In this document: piece after piece, positions 26,216 through 34,695 of the stretch | Layout: every line of letters begins with the position of its first letter | Numbering within the stretch: the first letter of the stretch is position 1 | The notes under the pieces: generated by a model | Databases searched by the model: none | What the model was told of the DNA's origin: nothing | Seen by the model: the letters and a program-made list of their open reading frames with translations, nothing else | Origin: Thermanaerothrix solaris | Lineage (GTDB): Bacteria > Chloroflexota > Anaerolineae > Anaerolineales > Anaerolineaceae | Direction: 5' to 3' | NCBI RefSeq assembly: GCF_032334255.1 | Contig: NZ_JAUHMF010000002.1 | Span: forward strand, 496,001-560,000 | Length of the DNA stretch: 64,000 nucleotides | Position numbers and translations under genes: made by a program

Positions 26216-27355
26216 CTAACGTATGACCTCTTCTATTGGTACATAGTCAAAATCGAACCCCCAATAGCGAGGGCCGAAGTATTGCAGGGCTAATTCTGTT
26301 CGAAAGATGGGGTGTGCCTTGGCGCCGAGTACGACCACAGGGTCGCCTGCTTTGATTTCGGTATTGGTGTAGCCTTCACCAGTTTGGGGGTTGGCCAATA
26401 TAATCAAATCAGGGCTGAACACATAGGGTTGGTCATCCAGCCAACACACATGATTCTCGTTTAGGAACCAAACCCTCATCCGTTTTCCACTGAATGGTCC
26501 CTTCCCTTCGATAAGCGTTGTGCCTATCATCACACCTTCCCTGTCTTGCCATTCTTTGCCGGTGACAATACCCTGGAAGAGTAGCCATCCCTTCAGCACG
26601 CGGATGATCTCGGCTATTGGGTCCTGGCCGGCTTTGATGGCACGATGAACGGCCTGTCCTAATTCCAAGGCTTGCGTGAGAGTGCCGGGCACGATGGTAT
26701 CACGGGTTTGTTCGGCGGAGAGTAAGAGATTGGCAAAATACACGACGCCAAAGGCAGCCATTCCCAACATTTTGCCAATGCGTTCTCCCATCTCAATGTT
26801 AACGGCCTCTTTTAGGATGAGAATGTTACCCCACCAGTCCACGATCGCAGCGGGATGGGTCGGGATGCCCTTCAAAAAATAGGTGGTTTGCATATCCTGA
26901 GGTACGGCGCGCCCGCTGTAGTCTCCATCCACCAGAGGGAGTCCCAATCGGGCCGCGGTCACTAAAGGCGCGGGAGTATTAGAGGCGCCGAGTTCCACCG
27001 GTACAATCGCACCAATCTTGACCCCCGCATAGGCTTCTAACTCTCGCACGGCAATCTCCGGGGCGCGGTAGGCGTAGCGTACGGGGATGTTGCGTTTTTT
27101 GCCCAAGGCATAAATTTCTTCCAGGTTACCGGGGGTGTCCTCTGATATTGAGCCCGAGCCGAACGTCGTACAACTGTATCCGTTGTCAGGTAAATCTGAT
27201 GCGTCTATCCAACCGAGGGTGAGTCCTTCGTTGAGCGCCTGTGTAAGCATTTCCATACCAGAGGCAGGCGAACCACCACCACCCGTTCCGAGCAGTTTCA
27301 AACCGGTGATAAAATCCTGACAATCTTGGAGACTGGTTAAGGTCCTCGCTGGCAT
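26216..27355 (-). CDS. DUF917 family protein
   Basis: 379 residues. The N-terminal LGTGGGGSP, the SGSISEDTPGN segment, GAIVPVELGASNTPAPL and DGDYSGRAVPQ are hallmarks of DUF917 (hydantoinase/oxoprolinase-associated CoxX-like family). No biochemical function is established; many members sit beside amidohydrolases or transporters. ATG 27355 has GGAGG at proper spacing; ATG 27361 is too close. Third gene in a minus-strand operon after a nitroreductase and DUF6092. A second DUF917 gene lies at 36800 in the facing operon. Confidence 0.88.
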   Translation of the reverse strand: MPARTLTSLQDCQDFITGLKLLGTGGGGSPASGMEMLTQALNEGLTLGWIDASDLPDNGYSCTTFGSGSISEDTPGNLEEIYALGKKRNIPVRYAYRAPEIAVRELEAYAGVKIGAIVPVELGASNTPAPLVTAARLGLPLVDGDYSGRAVPQDMQTTYFLKGIPTHPAAIVDWWGNILILKEAVNIEMGERIGKMLGMAAFGVVYFANLLLSAEQTRDTIVPGTLTQALELGQAVHRAIKAGQDPIAEIIRVLKGWLLFQGIVTGKEWQDREGVMIGTTLIEGKGPFSGKRMRVWFLNENHVCWLDDQPYVFSPDLIILANPQTGEGYTNTEIKAGDPVVVLGAKAHPIFRTELALQYFGPRYWGFDFDYVPIEEVIR

Positions 27356-27376
27356 TTTCATCCCTCCGGGAAAGTG

Positions 27377-27673
27377 TTAATCCAACCGCCGCCGCATTTC
27401 CTCGCTGATGGCAAGTATCCACTCGTCTAATAACCGCCGTTGACGTTCGTTGTCCATGCTGTTTTCTCGTTCGGCGTCTATCTTCTGCTTAAGGTCTAGC
27501 AGGAATCGGTCGGTAAGCAGTCCTTGGTTTTGTAGGATACCCAATAGTCTCCCGGCCGAATCCAGCAATCGGAAAACCCCGTAATCGGCGGGCTCTTCAT
27601 ATAAACCGCGCGCACTGGTGATCATGTAAGCGATTAAGTGAAAAAACTCTTCTTGCAAATGTTCTGCATTCAT
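27377..27673 (-). CDS. DUF6092 family protein
   Basis: 98 residues, all-helical, acidic. The segment ARGLYEEPADYGVFRLLDSAGRLL matches the small DUF6092 family as I know it. The ATG overlaps the stop of the upstream nitroreductase (ATGA). Function unknown; possibly a partner of the nitroreductase or DUF917 protein. Confidence 0.72.
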   Translation of the reverse strand: MNAEHLQEEFFHLIAYMITSARGLYEEPADYGVFRLLDSAGRLLGILQNQGLLTDRFLLDLKQKIDAERENSMDNERQRRLLDEWILAISEEMRRRLD

Positions 27674-28191
27674 GATCCAACCTGATAGGTCTCTTCAAAG
27701 AAAATATCTTCCAAGGGCTTTTTGGGCGGTTTCTGGGGAATGAATTTGGGTTTACCGATGGCGATCAGTAATTTTGGCTCTATTCCGGCAGGAAGATTGA
27801 GGAGGTGGGCCAACCCTTGGGCATTAAATGAGCCGACTGGACATCCCCCTAGTCCCAACTCAGTAGCAGCCAGCAAGATATTTTGCAGTGCCGCGCCTAA
27901 GTCGTAGCCAATCGCTTCGCGGATGGCCTCTCGAGAACCGTCGTCCTGGCGAAAATCTGCACACAATACGATGACCGCTGCCGGCTTCGATATGATTCCA
28001 GGTGCAAGGGATTGAACGGCTAACAGACGCTTGGGGTTGCGTACGGCAATGAAGACCCACCGTTGGGCATTACCGGCACTGGGAGCCGCAGCACCTGCTT
28101 GAATGAGTGTAATTAAGTCGTCATCGCTTATGGGGTCAGGTGTGAATGCACGGATACTACGGCGATAGTGAATGGCTTCTAAGGTATTCAT
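27670..28191 (-). CDS. Nitroreductase-family flavoprotein
   Basis: 173 residues. HYRRSIRAFTPDPISDDDL and AAPSAGNAQRW are the FMN-binding start of the nitroreductase fold, and LAATELGLGGCPVGSF is its conserved C-terminal loop. Reduces an unsaturated or nitro/azo-like substrate with NAD(P)H in known members; substrate unknown. No good ribosome-binding site precedes its ATG. First gene of the operon with DUF6092 and DUF917. Confidence 0.88.
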   Translation of the reverse strand: MNTLEAIHYRRSIRAFTPDPISDDDLITLIQAGAAAPSAGNAQRWVFIAVRNPKRLLAVQSLAPGIISKPAAVIVLCADFRQDDGSREAIREAIGYDLGAALQNILLAATELGLGGCPVGSFNAQGLAHLLNLPAGIEPKLLIAIGKPKFIPQKPPKKPLEDIFFEETYQVGS

Positions 28192-28420
28192 AATGTATGG
28201 CCGATGGGTGGCTACTGAGGTTTATTAGAGTAAATCGGTGTAAAAAGAAAGGAGTTGGAACGGTGGGTTAATCCATGTGTGAAGTATAACATAAGGTAAA
28301 AAAGTATAATTGGTTGAGAATAACACCGAATACGTAACCGTAGATTTTGAGCTGTGAGGGAGCTGGTCGTTTTTGTTGCTCTATTTCGGGGGGGAAATGA
28401 GCGGTCAGAGGACGTGTCAA

Positions 28421-28474
28421 GCCAAAAGATAATGTTACCGAACGGCTATTGTTCTGCCAAAAGATAATGTTACC
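28421..28474 (+). repeat. Doubled transposase-binding repeat, left IS end
   Basis: A 19-bp sequence (GCCAAAAGATAATGTTACC) occurs at 28421-28439 and again at 28456-28474, period 35 bp. It is inverted relative to the repeats at the right end. Confidence 0.75.
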
Positions 28475-28589
28475 CAAGCGGCCACTCCTTTCAGGGAAGG
28501 TGGGATGGAAAAGCTGAATGTCAAAGAACAATCTGGCCAGTTGGCCTTCGGGGGTGCCACACAAGCGCTGATAGCCAACGACCAGCCGA

Positions 28590-29828
28590 TCAGACATGTG
28601 AATGCTCTGGCTGTTGTAAGGTCAGGCGGACATCCTCCACCTGACCCTCTGGAGCACAGGGCAGGTGGGCGAGGCGGTCAACCAGCGCCTGGATCTCTTC
28701 ACGCAAGCGCATGGGATTGGTTTGCTCACGCAGGGCCAGGCAGGCCGCCTGTTTCTCCGGGGAGAGTGCACCGGCCTGGATGAGCCGTTCGAGAGGCGGG
28801 ATGGCAGGAGCGTACATGCGTTTGACTTTGGCAGGCGTTTGTTCGGAGCGGATACGTTTTTCTTGCAGGCGCAGGACGGGCTGGAAGAAGTTATGGTATA
28901 GCCAGAGTTTGTCATAGAGTTGGTTGAGCAAATGGGTCTGTTCCACCGTGTCCAGCCGACCATAGCCGACATAGGCGCGCACCAGCGAGAAGTTGTTTTC
29001 TTCCACAAAGCGATTGTCGTTCTTGTGAAAGGGACGGCTGCGCGAAACGTCTGCTTTCACTCTGTCCTTCCAGTACCGCAGGAGATGGGCGTTCAGGAAC
29101 TCGCTGCCGTTATCCGGGTGCAATTCGCGGATTGCGAAGGGTAAACGCTGGCGAATGCGCTCAAAGCCGTCTTGCATGACCAGCCAGGAGCGTCCCAGCA
29201 CTGCCACACACTCACTCCAGCCACTGGCCACGTCCACCAGTTGCAGGGTGTGGACGTATTGTCCCTGGGAGCTTAAGCCGCAGTGGTGCACCAGGTCGAC
29301 TTCCAGGTGCCCGGGCTGACGTTCCTCCCAGGCAATGCGCCGCATCGGGATGAACGACTTCACGCTGGAAGTCGGGGCCGGGCGTCCCACCCGATGCGCC
29401 AGGCGCTGGGCAGCCCGTTGCGAAGCCGGCAAGCGCCGCCGCACACTGGAAATGCTGATCTTTCCCAGCAATTCCAGCGTTGTCTCGCTCAGGAGCAATT
29501 CACCGTGCGCTTGCAAGTGCCTGGCCATCCAGACCAGGTTCGGTTGCAGACGTTCGGCACAGGGATAATCCAGACTGCGAGCGATCACCGCAATCGCCGC
29601 ATCTACCTCCGGCCCATACCTCTTGCCGCGCTCCCGCTTACGCCGCTTGCGTCCTAGCTCCCCATTCAGCAAACGGATCAGCGATTTGCGGTGCAGGCCG
29701 GTCACGGCCTGGGCTTCATCCAGCAGACGGCTGCGCTCTTTGCGCCCTTCCGCCCGCCAGTACCGCAGCCGTATCTTGTGTAAGTACTTGCGACGCTCAT
29801 CTACGGTCATTGGATCGGTTTCGGCCAT
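28590..29828 (-). CDS. Transposase with integrase catalytic (rve) domain
   Basis: 412 residues from ATG 29828 (GGAG eight nt upstream; a longer frame starts inside the IS terminal repeat). N-terminal helical DNA-binding region, then the DDE core: GHLEVDLVHHCG (first Asp), HPDNGSEFLN (second Asp), ENNFSLVRAYVG (Glu). Broadly related to the IS481/IS3/retroviral integrase superfamily; I cannot assign a named IS. The frame is intact, so it may be active. Confidence 0.87.
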   Translation of the reverse strand: MAETDPMTVDERRKYLHKIRLRYWRAEGRKERSRLLDEAQAVTGLHRKSLIRLLNGELGRKRRKRERGKRYGPEVDAAIAVIARSLDYPCAERLQPNLVWMARHLQAHGELLLSETTLELLGKISISSVRRRLPASQRAAQRLAHRVGRPAPTSSVKSFIPMRRIAWEERQPGHLEVDLVHHCGLSSQGQYVHTLQLVDVASGWSECVAVLGRSWLVMQDGFERIRQRLPFAIRELHPDNGSEFLNAHLLRYWKDRVKADVSRSRPFHKNDNRFVEENNFSLVRAYVGYGRLDTVEQTHLLNQLYDKLWLYHNFFQPVLRLQEKRIRSEQTPAKVKRMYAPAIPPLERLIQAGALSPEKQAACLALREQTNPMRLREEIQALVDRLAHLPCAPEGQVEDVRLTLQQPEHSHV

Positions 29829-29840
29829 CTCGTTCACTCC

Positions 29841-29893
29841 GGTAACATTTTCTTTTGAGTGAACGATCATACCTCGGTAACATTTTATTTGAT
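29841..29893 (-). repeat. Doubled transposase-binding repeat, right IS end
   Basis: GGTAACATTTTCTTTTGA at 29841-29858 and GGTAACATTTTATTTGAT at 29876-29893, period 35 bp, the inverted counterparts of the left-end pair. Same spacing at both ends suggests a two-site transpososome. Confidence 0.72.
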
Positions 29894-29906
29894 AGAACGC
29901 GGAGGA

Positions 29907-29935
29907 TTGACTTTTTAATCTCTTTTTGTTTTAAT
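29907..29935 (+). promoter_or_regulatory. Promoter of the peptide-transport/DUF917/M29 operon
   Basis: TTGACT (29907-29912), 17-bp spacer, TTTAAT (29930-29935). It lies just outside the right end of the IS, 146 bp before the first gene, leaving a leader of about 140 nt. Confidence 0.55.
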
Positions 29936-30080
29936 GCAAGCATTTACAGGTTCTCCTTACCCCCTCTGGTTTCAAAATTTTACGTTAGTTCCCTAAGGTA
30001 ATATCAGGTCAGTATTGGCTATTACCAAGGTAACCCGAGTAGAGCCATTTTTAAATCCTGTTCATTCCAAAGGAGGAGAA

Positions 30081-31646
30081 ATGAAAAGGCGGTTTGTTTT
30101 AATCACAGTTTTGGCCTTGCTTGGCATCTTGTTGTCTGCGTGTGGGGGTGGGGGTGCGGCCTCAAACCAAAAGCCTCTGAAATTTGCCGTTTACGCTCTA
30201 AATAGCGAGCCACTTACAAGTTGGGATCCGGCCATTGAATACTCCAACGGCATCCATGTGCACAACAATATGTACGAACAATTGTTGCGCTATGATGCTA
30301 TCAATAAAAAGATTATCCCCCTTCTTGCGGAGTCTTACACGATTTCAGATGATGGACTTACGTGGACGTTCAAATTGCGCCAAGGGGTAAAATTCCAAAA
30401 TGGCGATCCATTAACTGCCGAGGATGTCAAGTACTCCATTGAGCGGACCATGCAATTGGGTGCCGGTGCGTCTTACATCTGGTCAGCTGTGAATGCGATC
30501 AACGTTGTAGATCCTCAAACGGTGGAATTTAAACTATCCTACAAGGCACCGCTTGATTTGATCGCTTCAACCGGTTATGCTGCCTTCATCTACTCTAAGA
30601 AGTGTGTTAAAGAAGATAACACCTGGATTGATGAAGCCAAAGGCTGTGGCACCGGCCCTTATATGCTCAAGAGTTCGAAGTGGGGGGATGAAGTCATCCT
30701 TGAAAAATATGCTGACTATTGGGGAGGATGGCAGGAGAACAGTTTTGATGTCGTGATCTTCAGAAAAGTGGCCGAGCCTGCGACGCGGCGGCAGATGATT
30801 GAAACCGGTGAAGCGACCATTACGGTTGAATTACCCTATACAGACATTGAAGCCCTCAAGAATAATCCAAATGTGACGGTGTACGTTGAACCCTCATTCC
30901 AGAACCTCATTGCGATGTTCAACACCCAAAAAGCACCCCTCGATAATGTGGACGTACGCCGTGCGCTATCGTATGCCTTCCCTTATGAGCAGGTCATCAA
31001 AACGGCTATCGGAGGCTATGGTCGTCAATCTTATGGAATGGTGCCGTATGGATTGTGGGGGTGGAGCGACAAACTCCCTCGCTATGAATATAACCTGGAT
31101 AAGGCCCGCGAATATCTGCAAAAGGCCGGTTATGGGGAGGGCGGTTTTAAACTGTTACTCACTTACACGGCAGGCAATGAAGCCGAAAAGAGTGCAGCAG
31201 AATTGTATAAATCCGAACTGGCAAAGTTAAACATTGACCTTGAAATCCGCGGTATGCCCTGGGATAGCCAATGGGAACTGGCAAAAGGTGCTCCGGAAAA
31301 CCGGCAGGATATTCTCATGATGTACTGGTGGCCCGATATGCCCAGCCCCTACTCGATGCTTTACAGCACGTTCCATTCAGAGGATGAACCGCTCTTTAAT
31401 TTGGCATATTACAAAAATCCGCAATTTGACCAACTGATTGACACGGCCAACGAAATCACCTCAACCGATTTTGCCAAAGCCGAGCAAATGTTTATTGAAG
31501 CGCAACGTATCCTGCTGGACGAGGCAGTCTCGTTATTCATCTATGATCGTGAAGATGTTTGGGTTACGGTGAAGAATCTGCAAGGGTTTAAGTTCAATCC
31601 GGCTTACCCAACAGTGGTCTTCTTCCATGAATTGACTATGAAATAG
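30081..31646 (+). CDS. Dipeptide/oligopeptide-type ABC substrate-binding lipoprotein
   Basis: 521 residues from ATG 30081 (AAAGGAGGAG upstream). Lipoprotein signal with lipobox LSAC, Cys21 then a Gly-rich linker. SBP_bac_5 features: LLAESYTISDDGLTWTFKLR followed by a QGVKFQNGDPLTAEDV segment. It delivers its ligand to the permeases encoded downstream. The ligand could be a peptide, opine, sugar oligomer or amide; neighbours (DUF917, M29) suggest a peptide- or amide-like compound. First gene of an eight-gene plus-strand operon. Confidence 0.92.
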   Translation: MKRRFVLITVLALLGILLSACGGGGAASNQKPLKFAVYALNSEPLTSWDPAIEYSNGIHVHNNMYEQLLRYDAINKKIIPLLAESYTISDDGLTWTFKLRQGVKFQNGDPLTAEDVKYSIERTMQLGAGASYIWSAVNAINVVDPQTVEFKLSYKAPLDLIASTGYAAFIYSKKCVKEDNTWIDEAKGCGTGPYMLKSSKWGDEVILEKYADYWGGWQENSFDVVIFRKVAEPATRRQMIETGEATITVELPYTDIEALKNNPNVTVYVEPSFQNLIAMFNTQKAPLDNVDVRRALSYAFPYEQVIKTAIGGYGRQSYGMVPYGLWGWSDKLPRYEYNLDKAREYLQKAGYGEGGFKLLLTYTAGNEAEKSAAELYKSELAKLNIDLEIRGMPWDSQWELAKGAPENRQDILMMYWWPDMPSPYSMLYSTFHSEDEPLFNLAYYKNPQFDQLIDTANEITSTDFAKAEQMFIEAQRILLDEAVSLFIYDREDVWVTVKNLQGFKFNPAYPTVVFFHELTMK

Positions 31647-31679
31647 TCACGGAGAGCATAGAGTATTACTCCTAAAATG

Positions 31680-31719
31680 GGGCACAGAATAGGGGGCGGT
31701 TCTCCTCTGTTCTGTGCCC
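31680..31719 (+). promoter_or_regulatory. Intercistronic hairpin after the binding-protein gene
   Basis: GGGCACAGAA (31680-31689) and TTCTGTGCCC (31710-31719) make a perfect 10-bp stem with a 20-nt loop. No strong T-run follows. Such hairpins between a binding-protein gene and permease genes stabilise the upstream mRNA or partly terminate, giving excess binding protein. Confidence 0.65.
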
Positions 31720-31792
31720 ATTTAAGCCGGGGAAGAGCGTCTACTGCAAGCGGCATTAGCCGCTCTCGAAACCCAAGGAATGGTGAAGGTCA

Positions 31793-32803
31793 ATGAGAAA
31801 GTTTATTCTGCGCCGTTTAATGCTTGGAGTGATTGTCATGTTTGGGGTAGCCCTGGTTACTTTCTTCGTGGCGCGGGTGATTCCTTCGGATCCGGCGGCA
31901 AAGTGGGCCGGCCCACGTGCTACCCCTGAGCAAATTGCTAAGGCCCGTTTAGAACTCGGTTTGGATAAGCCCCTAACCGTTCAATTTGGGAAATACTTAA
32001 TGGACTTGCTCCATGGTAATCTGGGATATTCTTTGCGTACACGCCGACCGGTGGCTTTGGAACTAATGGAAAACCTGCCCGCAACGATTGAATTGGTATT
32101 GATTTCAACGTTTGCGGCCGTTTTCGTCGGCATTCCGCTTGGGGTTATTTCGGCCAAGCAAAAAGATCACCTCGTAGATCACTTAAGCCGTTTGTTTTCA
32201 ATCGGCGCAGTTTCACTGCCGACGTTTTGGATCGGCCTAATCCTACAACTGGTCTTCGCCCGCACGCTCCATTGGTTCCCTATGGGGGGGCAACTAAGTA
32301 CCGAAATCAAACTGACCATGGAGATCCCGCATGTTACCGGATTTCTCATCTTTGATTCACTGATTACAGGTAACTTCGTAATCTTTTTTGATGCGCTTTG
32401 GCACTTAGTTCTTCCTGGAATAACCATTGGTCTGTATCCAGTGGGCTTGGTGGCCCGTATGACCCGCTCGGCATTGCTGGAGATTTTGAACGAGGATTAC
32501 ATTACCGCCGCTCGGTCATATGGGTTGCGGGATCGCATTATCCTCTGGTCATATGCGCTAAAGAATTCTATCGGCCCCACTTCGACTGTGGTTGCCCTCT
32601 CGATTGGGTATACATTGGTGAATACGTTCCTTACCGAGACCATCTTTACCTGGCCGGGTATTGGGAGTTACGTAGCAACGGCTGTGATTGGTTTGGACTA
32701 CCCCGCTATTATGGGCGTTACGATTTTTTCAGCCTTTTCCTATGTTATTTTGAACCTAATCGCCGATATTATCATAGCCCTCGACCCGCGAGTGAGGACG
32801 TAA
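31793..32803 (+). CDS. Dipeptide-type ABC transporter permease, DppB-like
   Basis: 336 residues with six helices. N-terminal RRLMLGVIVMFGVALVTFF and the EAA loop (DYITAARSYGLRDRIILWSYALKNS) are typical of DppB/OppB. ATG 31793 follows GGTGAAGG. Pairs with the next gene to form the translocation channel. Confidence 0.93.
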   Translation: MRKFILRRLMLGVIVMFGVALVTFFVARVIPSDPAAKWAGPRATPEQIAKARLELGLDKPLTVQFGKYLMDLLHGNLGYSLRTRRPVALELMENLPATIELVLISTFAAVFVGIPLGVISAKQKDHLVDHLSRLFSIGAVSLPTFWIGLILQLVFARTLHWFPMGGQLSTEIKLTMEIPHVTGFLIFDSLITGNFVIFFDALWHLVLPGITIGLYPVGLVARMTRSALLEILNEDYITAARSYGLRDRIILWSYALKNSIGPTSTVVALSIGYTLVNTFLTETIFTWPGIGSYVATAVIGLDYPAIMGVTIFSAFSYVILNLIADIIIALDPRVRT

Positions 32804-32819
32804 AAGGGGAGGCGGAGGC

Positions 32820-33716
32820 ATGGTTAACTGGTTTGTGGATACCTATAAATCACTTCAACCCACTTGGCGGGAATTAAAACTGTCGTTTTATCTCCTTAAC
32901 CGCAATGTCTTGCAGCGCATCTCGTTGATCATTATTGCTTTGTTAGTGCTGGTGGCGATTTTTGCACCATGGATTGCCCCTTACCCCTCACATGCCATCA
33001 GTGAAACCAATCCTCAGGATAAATTATTACCCCCTTCTAGCCGTTACATTATGGGAACAGATGAATTGGGGCGAGATTTGTTTTCGCGTATCATCTTTGG
33101 CACCCGCATTTCCCTTCAAACAGCACTCATTGCCGTTGGGTTAGCCTTATTGATCGGCGTTCCATTGGGAGCGATAGCAGGTGGTTTGGGTGGCTGGGCC
33201 GATGAAATTATCATGCGGATTACGGATATCTTCCTTTCTTTTCCCCCGCTCTTGCTGGCGATAGCCATTGCCGCCTTTTTAGGACCCAGTTTGAGCAATG
33301 CTATGTTGGCTATCGCCATTTCATGGTGGCCATGGTATACGCGAATAATTCGCGGGCAAGCCGTTTCCATTCGCGAACGACAGTTTGTGCGGGCGGCCTT
33401 GGCGATTGGCACCCCTATGTCACGCATTATCTTTCGGCATATTCTTCCCAACACACTGGCTCCGGTGATTGTTCAGGCCTCGATGGATATTGGTGGGGTC
33501 ATCCTCACCATTGCGGCTTTGAGTTTTTTGGGGTTAGGGGCGCAACCGCCTACCCCGGAGTGGGGGTTATTGATCTCAACCAGCCGCACTTATTTTCTCA
33601 ATGCCTGGTGGTACAGCACTTTTCCCGGCATCGCCATATTTATTACAGTGCTGGTTTTTAACCTGATCGGCGATGGTATTCGTGAGGTACTTGATCCTCG
33701 CACGCGCAAGTTCTAG
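32820..33716 (+). CDS. Dipeptide-type ABC transporter permease, DppC-like
   Basis: 298 residues. IMGTDELGRDLFSRIIFGTRISLQ and the EAA loop (QFVRAALAIGTPMSRIIFRHILPNTLAPV) identify DppC/OppC. GGAGGCGG precedes the ATG. Sixteen nt after the DppB-like gene. Confidence 0.93.
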   Translation: MVNWFVDTYKSLQPTWRELKLSFYLLNRNVLQRISLIIIALLVLVAIFAPWIAPYPSHAISETNPQDKLLPPSSRYIMGTDELGRDLFSRIIFGTRISLQTALIAVGLALLIGVPLGAIAGGLGGWADEIIMRITDIFLSFPPLLLAIAIAAFLGPSLSNAMLAIAISWWPWYTRIIRGQAVSIRERQFVRAALAIGTPMSRIIFRHILPNTLAPVIVQASMDIGGVILTIAALSFLGLGAQPPTPEWGLLISTSRTYFLNAWWYSTFPGIAIFITVLVFNLIGDGIREVLDPRTRKF

Positions 33717-33726
33717 GTGGTGTGTC

Positions 33727-34692
33727 ATGACAGCCTATTTTGAAATCAGAAACCTTGCCGTAAGTTTTAGAACGTTTGAGGGCATACACCCTGTGCTCAA
33801 GATTGAGCACTTGGCTATCGAGCGTGGAGAAACGTATGGTTTAGTGGGAGAAAGCGGCGCCGGTAAGACGGTACTGGCGTTGACCATACTGGGCTTGTTG
33901 CCCAAACCGGCTGGCATTATTCACAGCGGTGAAATTTGGTTTGATGGTGACGATTTGCTCAAGAAATCCGAGCAGGAACTGGCATCTGCGTATCGTGGTA
34001 AGCGTCTGGCCATGATTTTTCAAGATCCAATGTCTACCCTCAATCCGGTGTTTACCATTGGTCAGCAAATCGAACGGGTCATTGAACAGCATCAAGGGCT
34101 GAAGGGGGCGGCCCGAACCCGCCGCGCAGTAGAACTGCTGGACATGGTCAAACTACCCGATGCAAAGAACGTGCTCAGAAAATACCCCCATGAATTGAGC
34201 GGAGGTCAGCGCCAACGAGTCATTATTGCAATTGCTTTGTCCTGTGGTGCGGAATTCCTTATTGCCGATGAGCCAACCCGAAACTTGGATGTGACCATCC
34301 AGGCCGGAATTTTGAAATTGATTGATGAATTACAAAAGAGTTTACGAATCAGCGTTCTGTTCATTGCTAATAATGTCAGTTTGGTCAATGTTTTTTGTAA
34401 AAATGTGGGCATTCTTTATCGCGGCAAACTCGTAGAAGAAGGCCCAAGTGCGTTGGTTACCCGTCAACCCCAACACCCCTATACCCAAACATTGATATCG
34501 GCTATTCCGCGGGATAAATCAGAAAAGTTAAGATTTGCCAATATCAAGATTAAGCCCGAAGCCCCGCAAGGTTGTCCGTTTTACTCACGGTGTCCGATAG
34601 GAGTGGAGCAATGCATGCAGGGAGAGCCAATGCTTGAACCGGTGGAAGATCAGCAACACAGGGCTGCGTGTTTCTTAGTGAAGAGGGATTAG
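33727..34692 (+). CDS. Dipeptide-type ABC ATPase, DppD-like, with altered H-loop
   Basis: 321 residues from ATG 33727. Walker A GESGAGKT (41-48), signature LSGGQRQRV (157-165), Walker B with D181-E182. The switch segment reads LFIANNVSLV where the family has LFITHDLGVV, so the H-loop His is Asn at 215. The D-loop is RNLD rather than SALD. C-terminal oligopeptide/HPY extension with Cys residues (CPFYSRCP). The partner ATPase has a normal H-loop, so this may be the degenerate half of an asymmetric pair. Confidence 0.9.
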   Translation: MTAYFEIRNLAVSFRTFEGIHPVLKIEHLAIERGETYGLVGESGAGKTVLALTILGLLPKPAGIIHSGEIWFDGDDLLKKSEQELASAYRGKRLAMIFQDPMSTLNPVFTIGQQIERVIEQHQGLKGAARTRRAVELLDMVKLPDAKNVLRKYPHELSGGQRQRVIIAIALSCGAEFLIADEPTRNLDVTIQAGILKLIDELQKSLRISVLFIANNVSLVNVFCKNVGILYRGKLVEEGPSALVTRQPQHPYTQTLISAIPRDKSEKLRFANIKIKPEAPQGCPFYSRCPIGVEQCMQGEPMLEPVEDQQHRAACFLVKRD

Positions 34693-34695
34693 GCA

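Larger units (their letters stand above)
28415..29894 (-). mobile_element. Insertion sequence with rve-type transposase, about 1.48 kb
   Basis: A single transposase gene lies between ends carrying an inverted sequence (GATAATGTTACC-like at left, GGTAACATTTT-like at right). Each end has two copies of the motif 35 bp apart. The outer limits are estimated from the last matching bases (TGTCAA at left, TTGATA at right). I could not recognise a target-site duplication. It lies between the nitroreductase operon and the peptide importer operon without visibly breaking a gene. Confidence 0.7.

Noticed and set aside
28268..28597. 109-codon minus-strand frame after the transposase
   Set aside because: It runs through the left IS end repeats and out of the element, with no recognisable domain.
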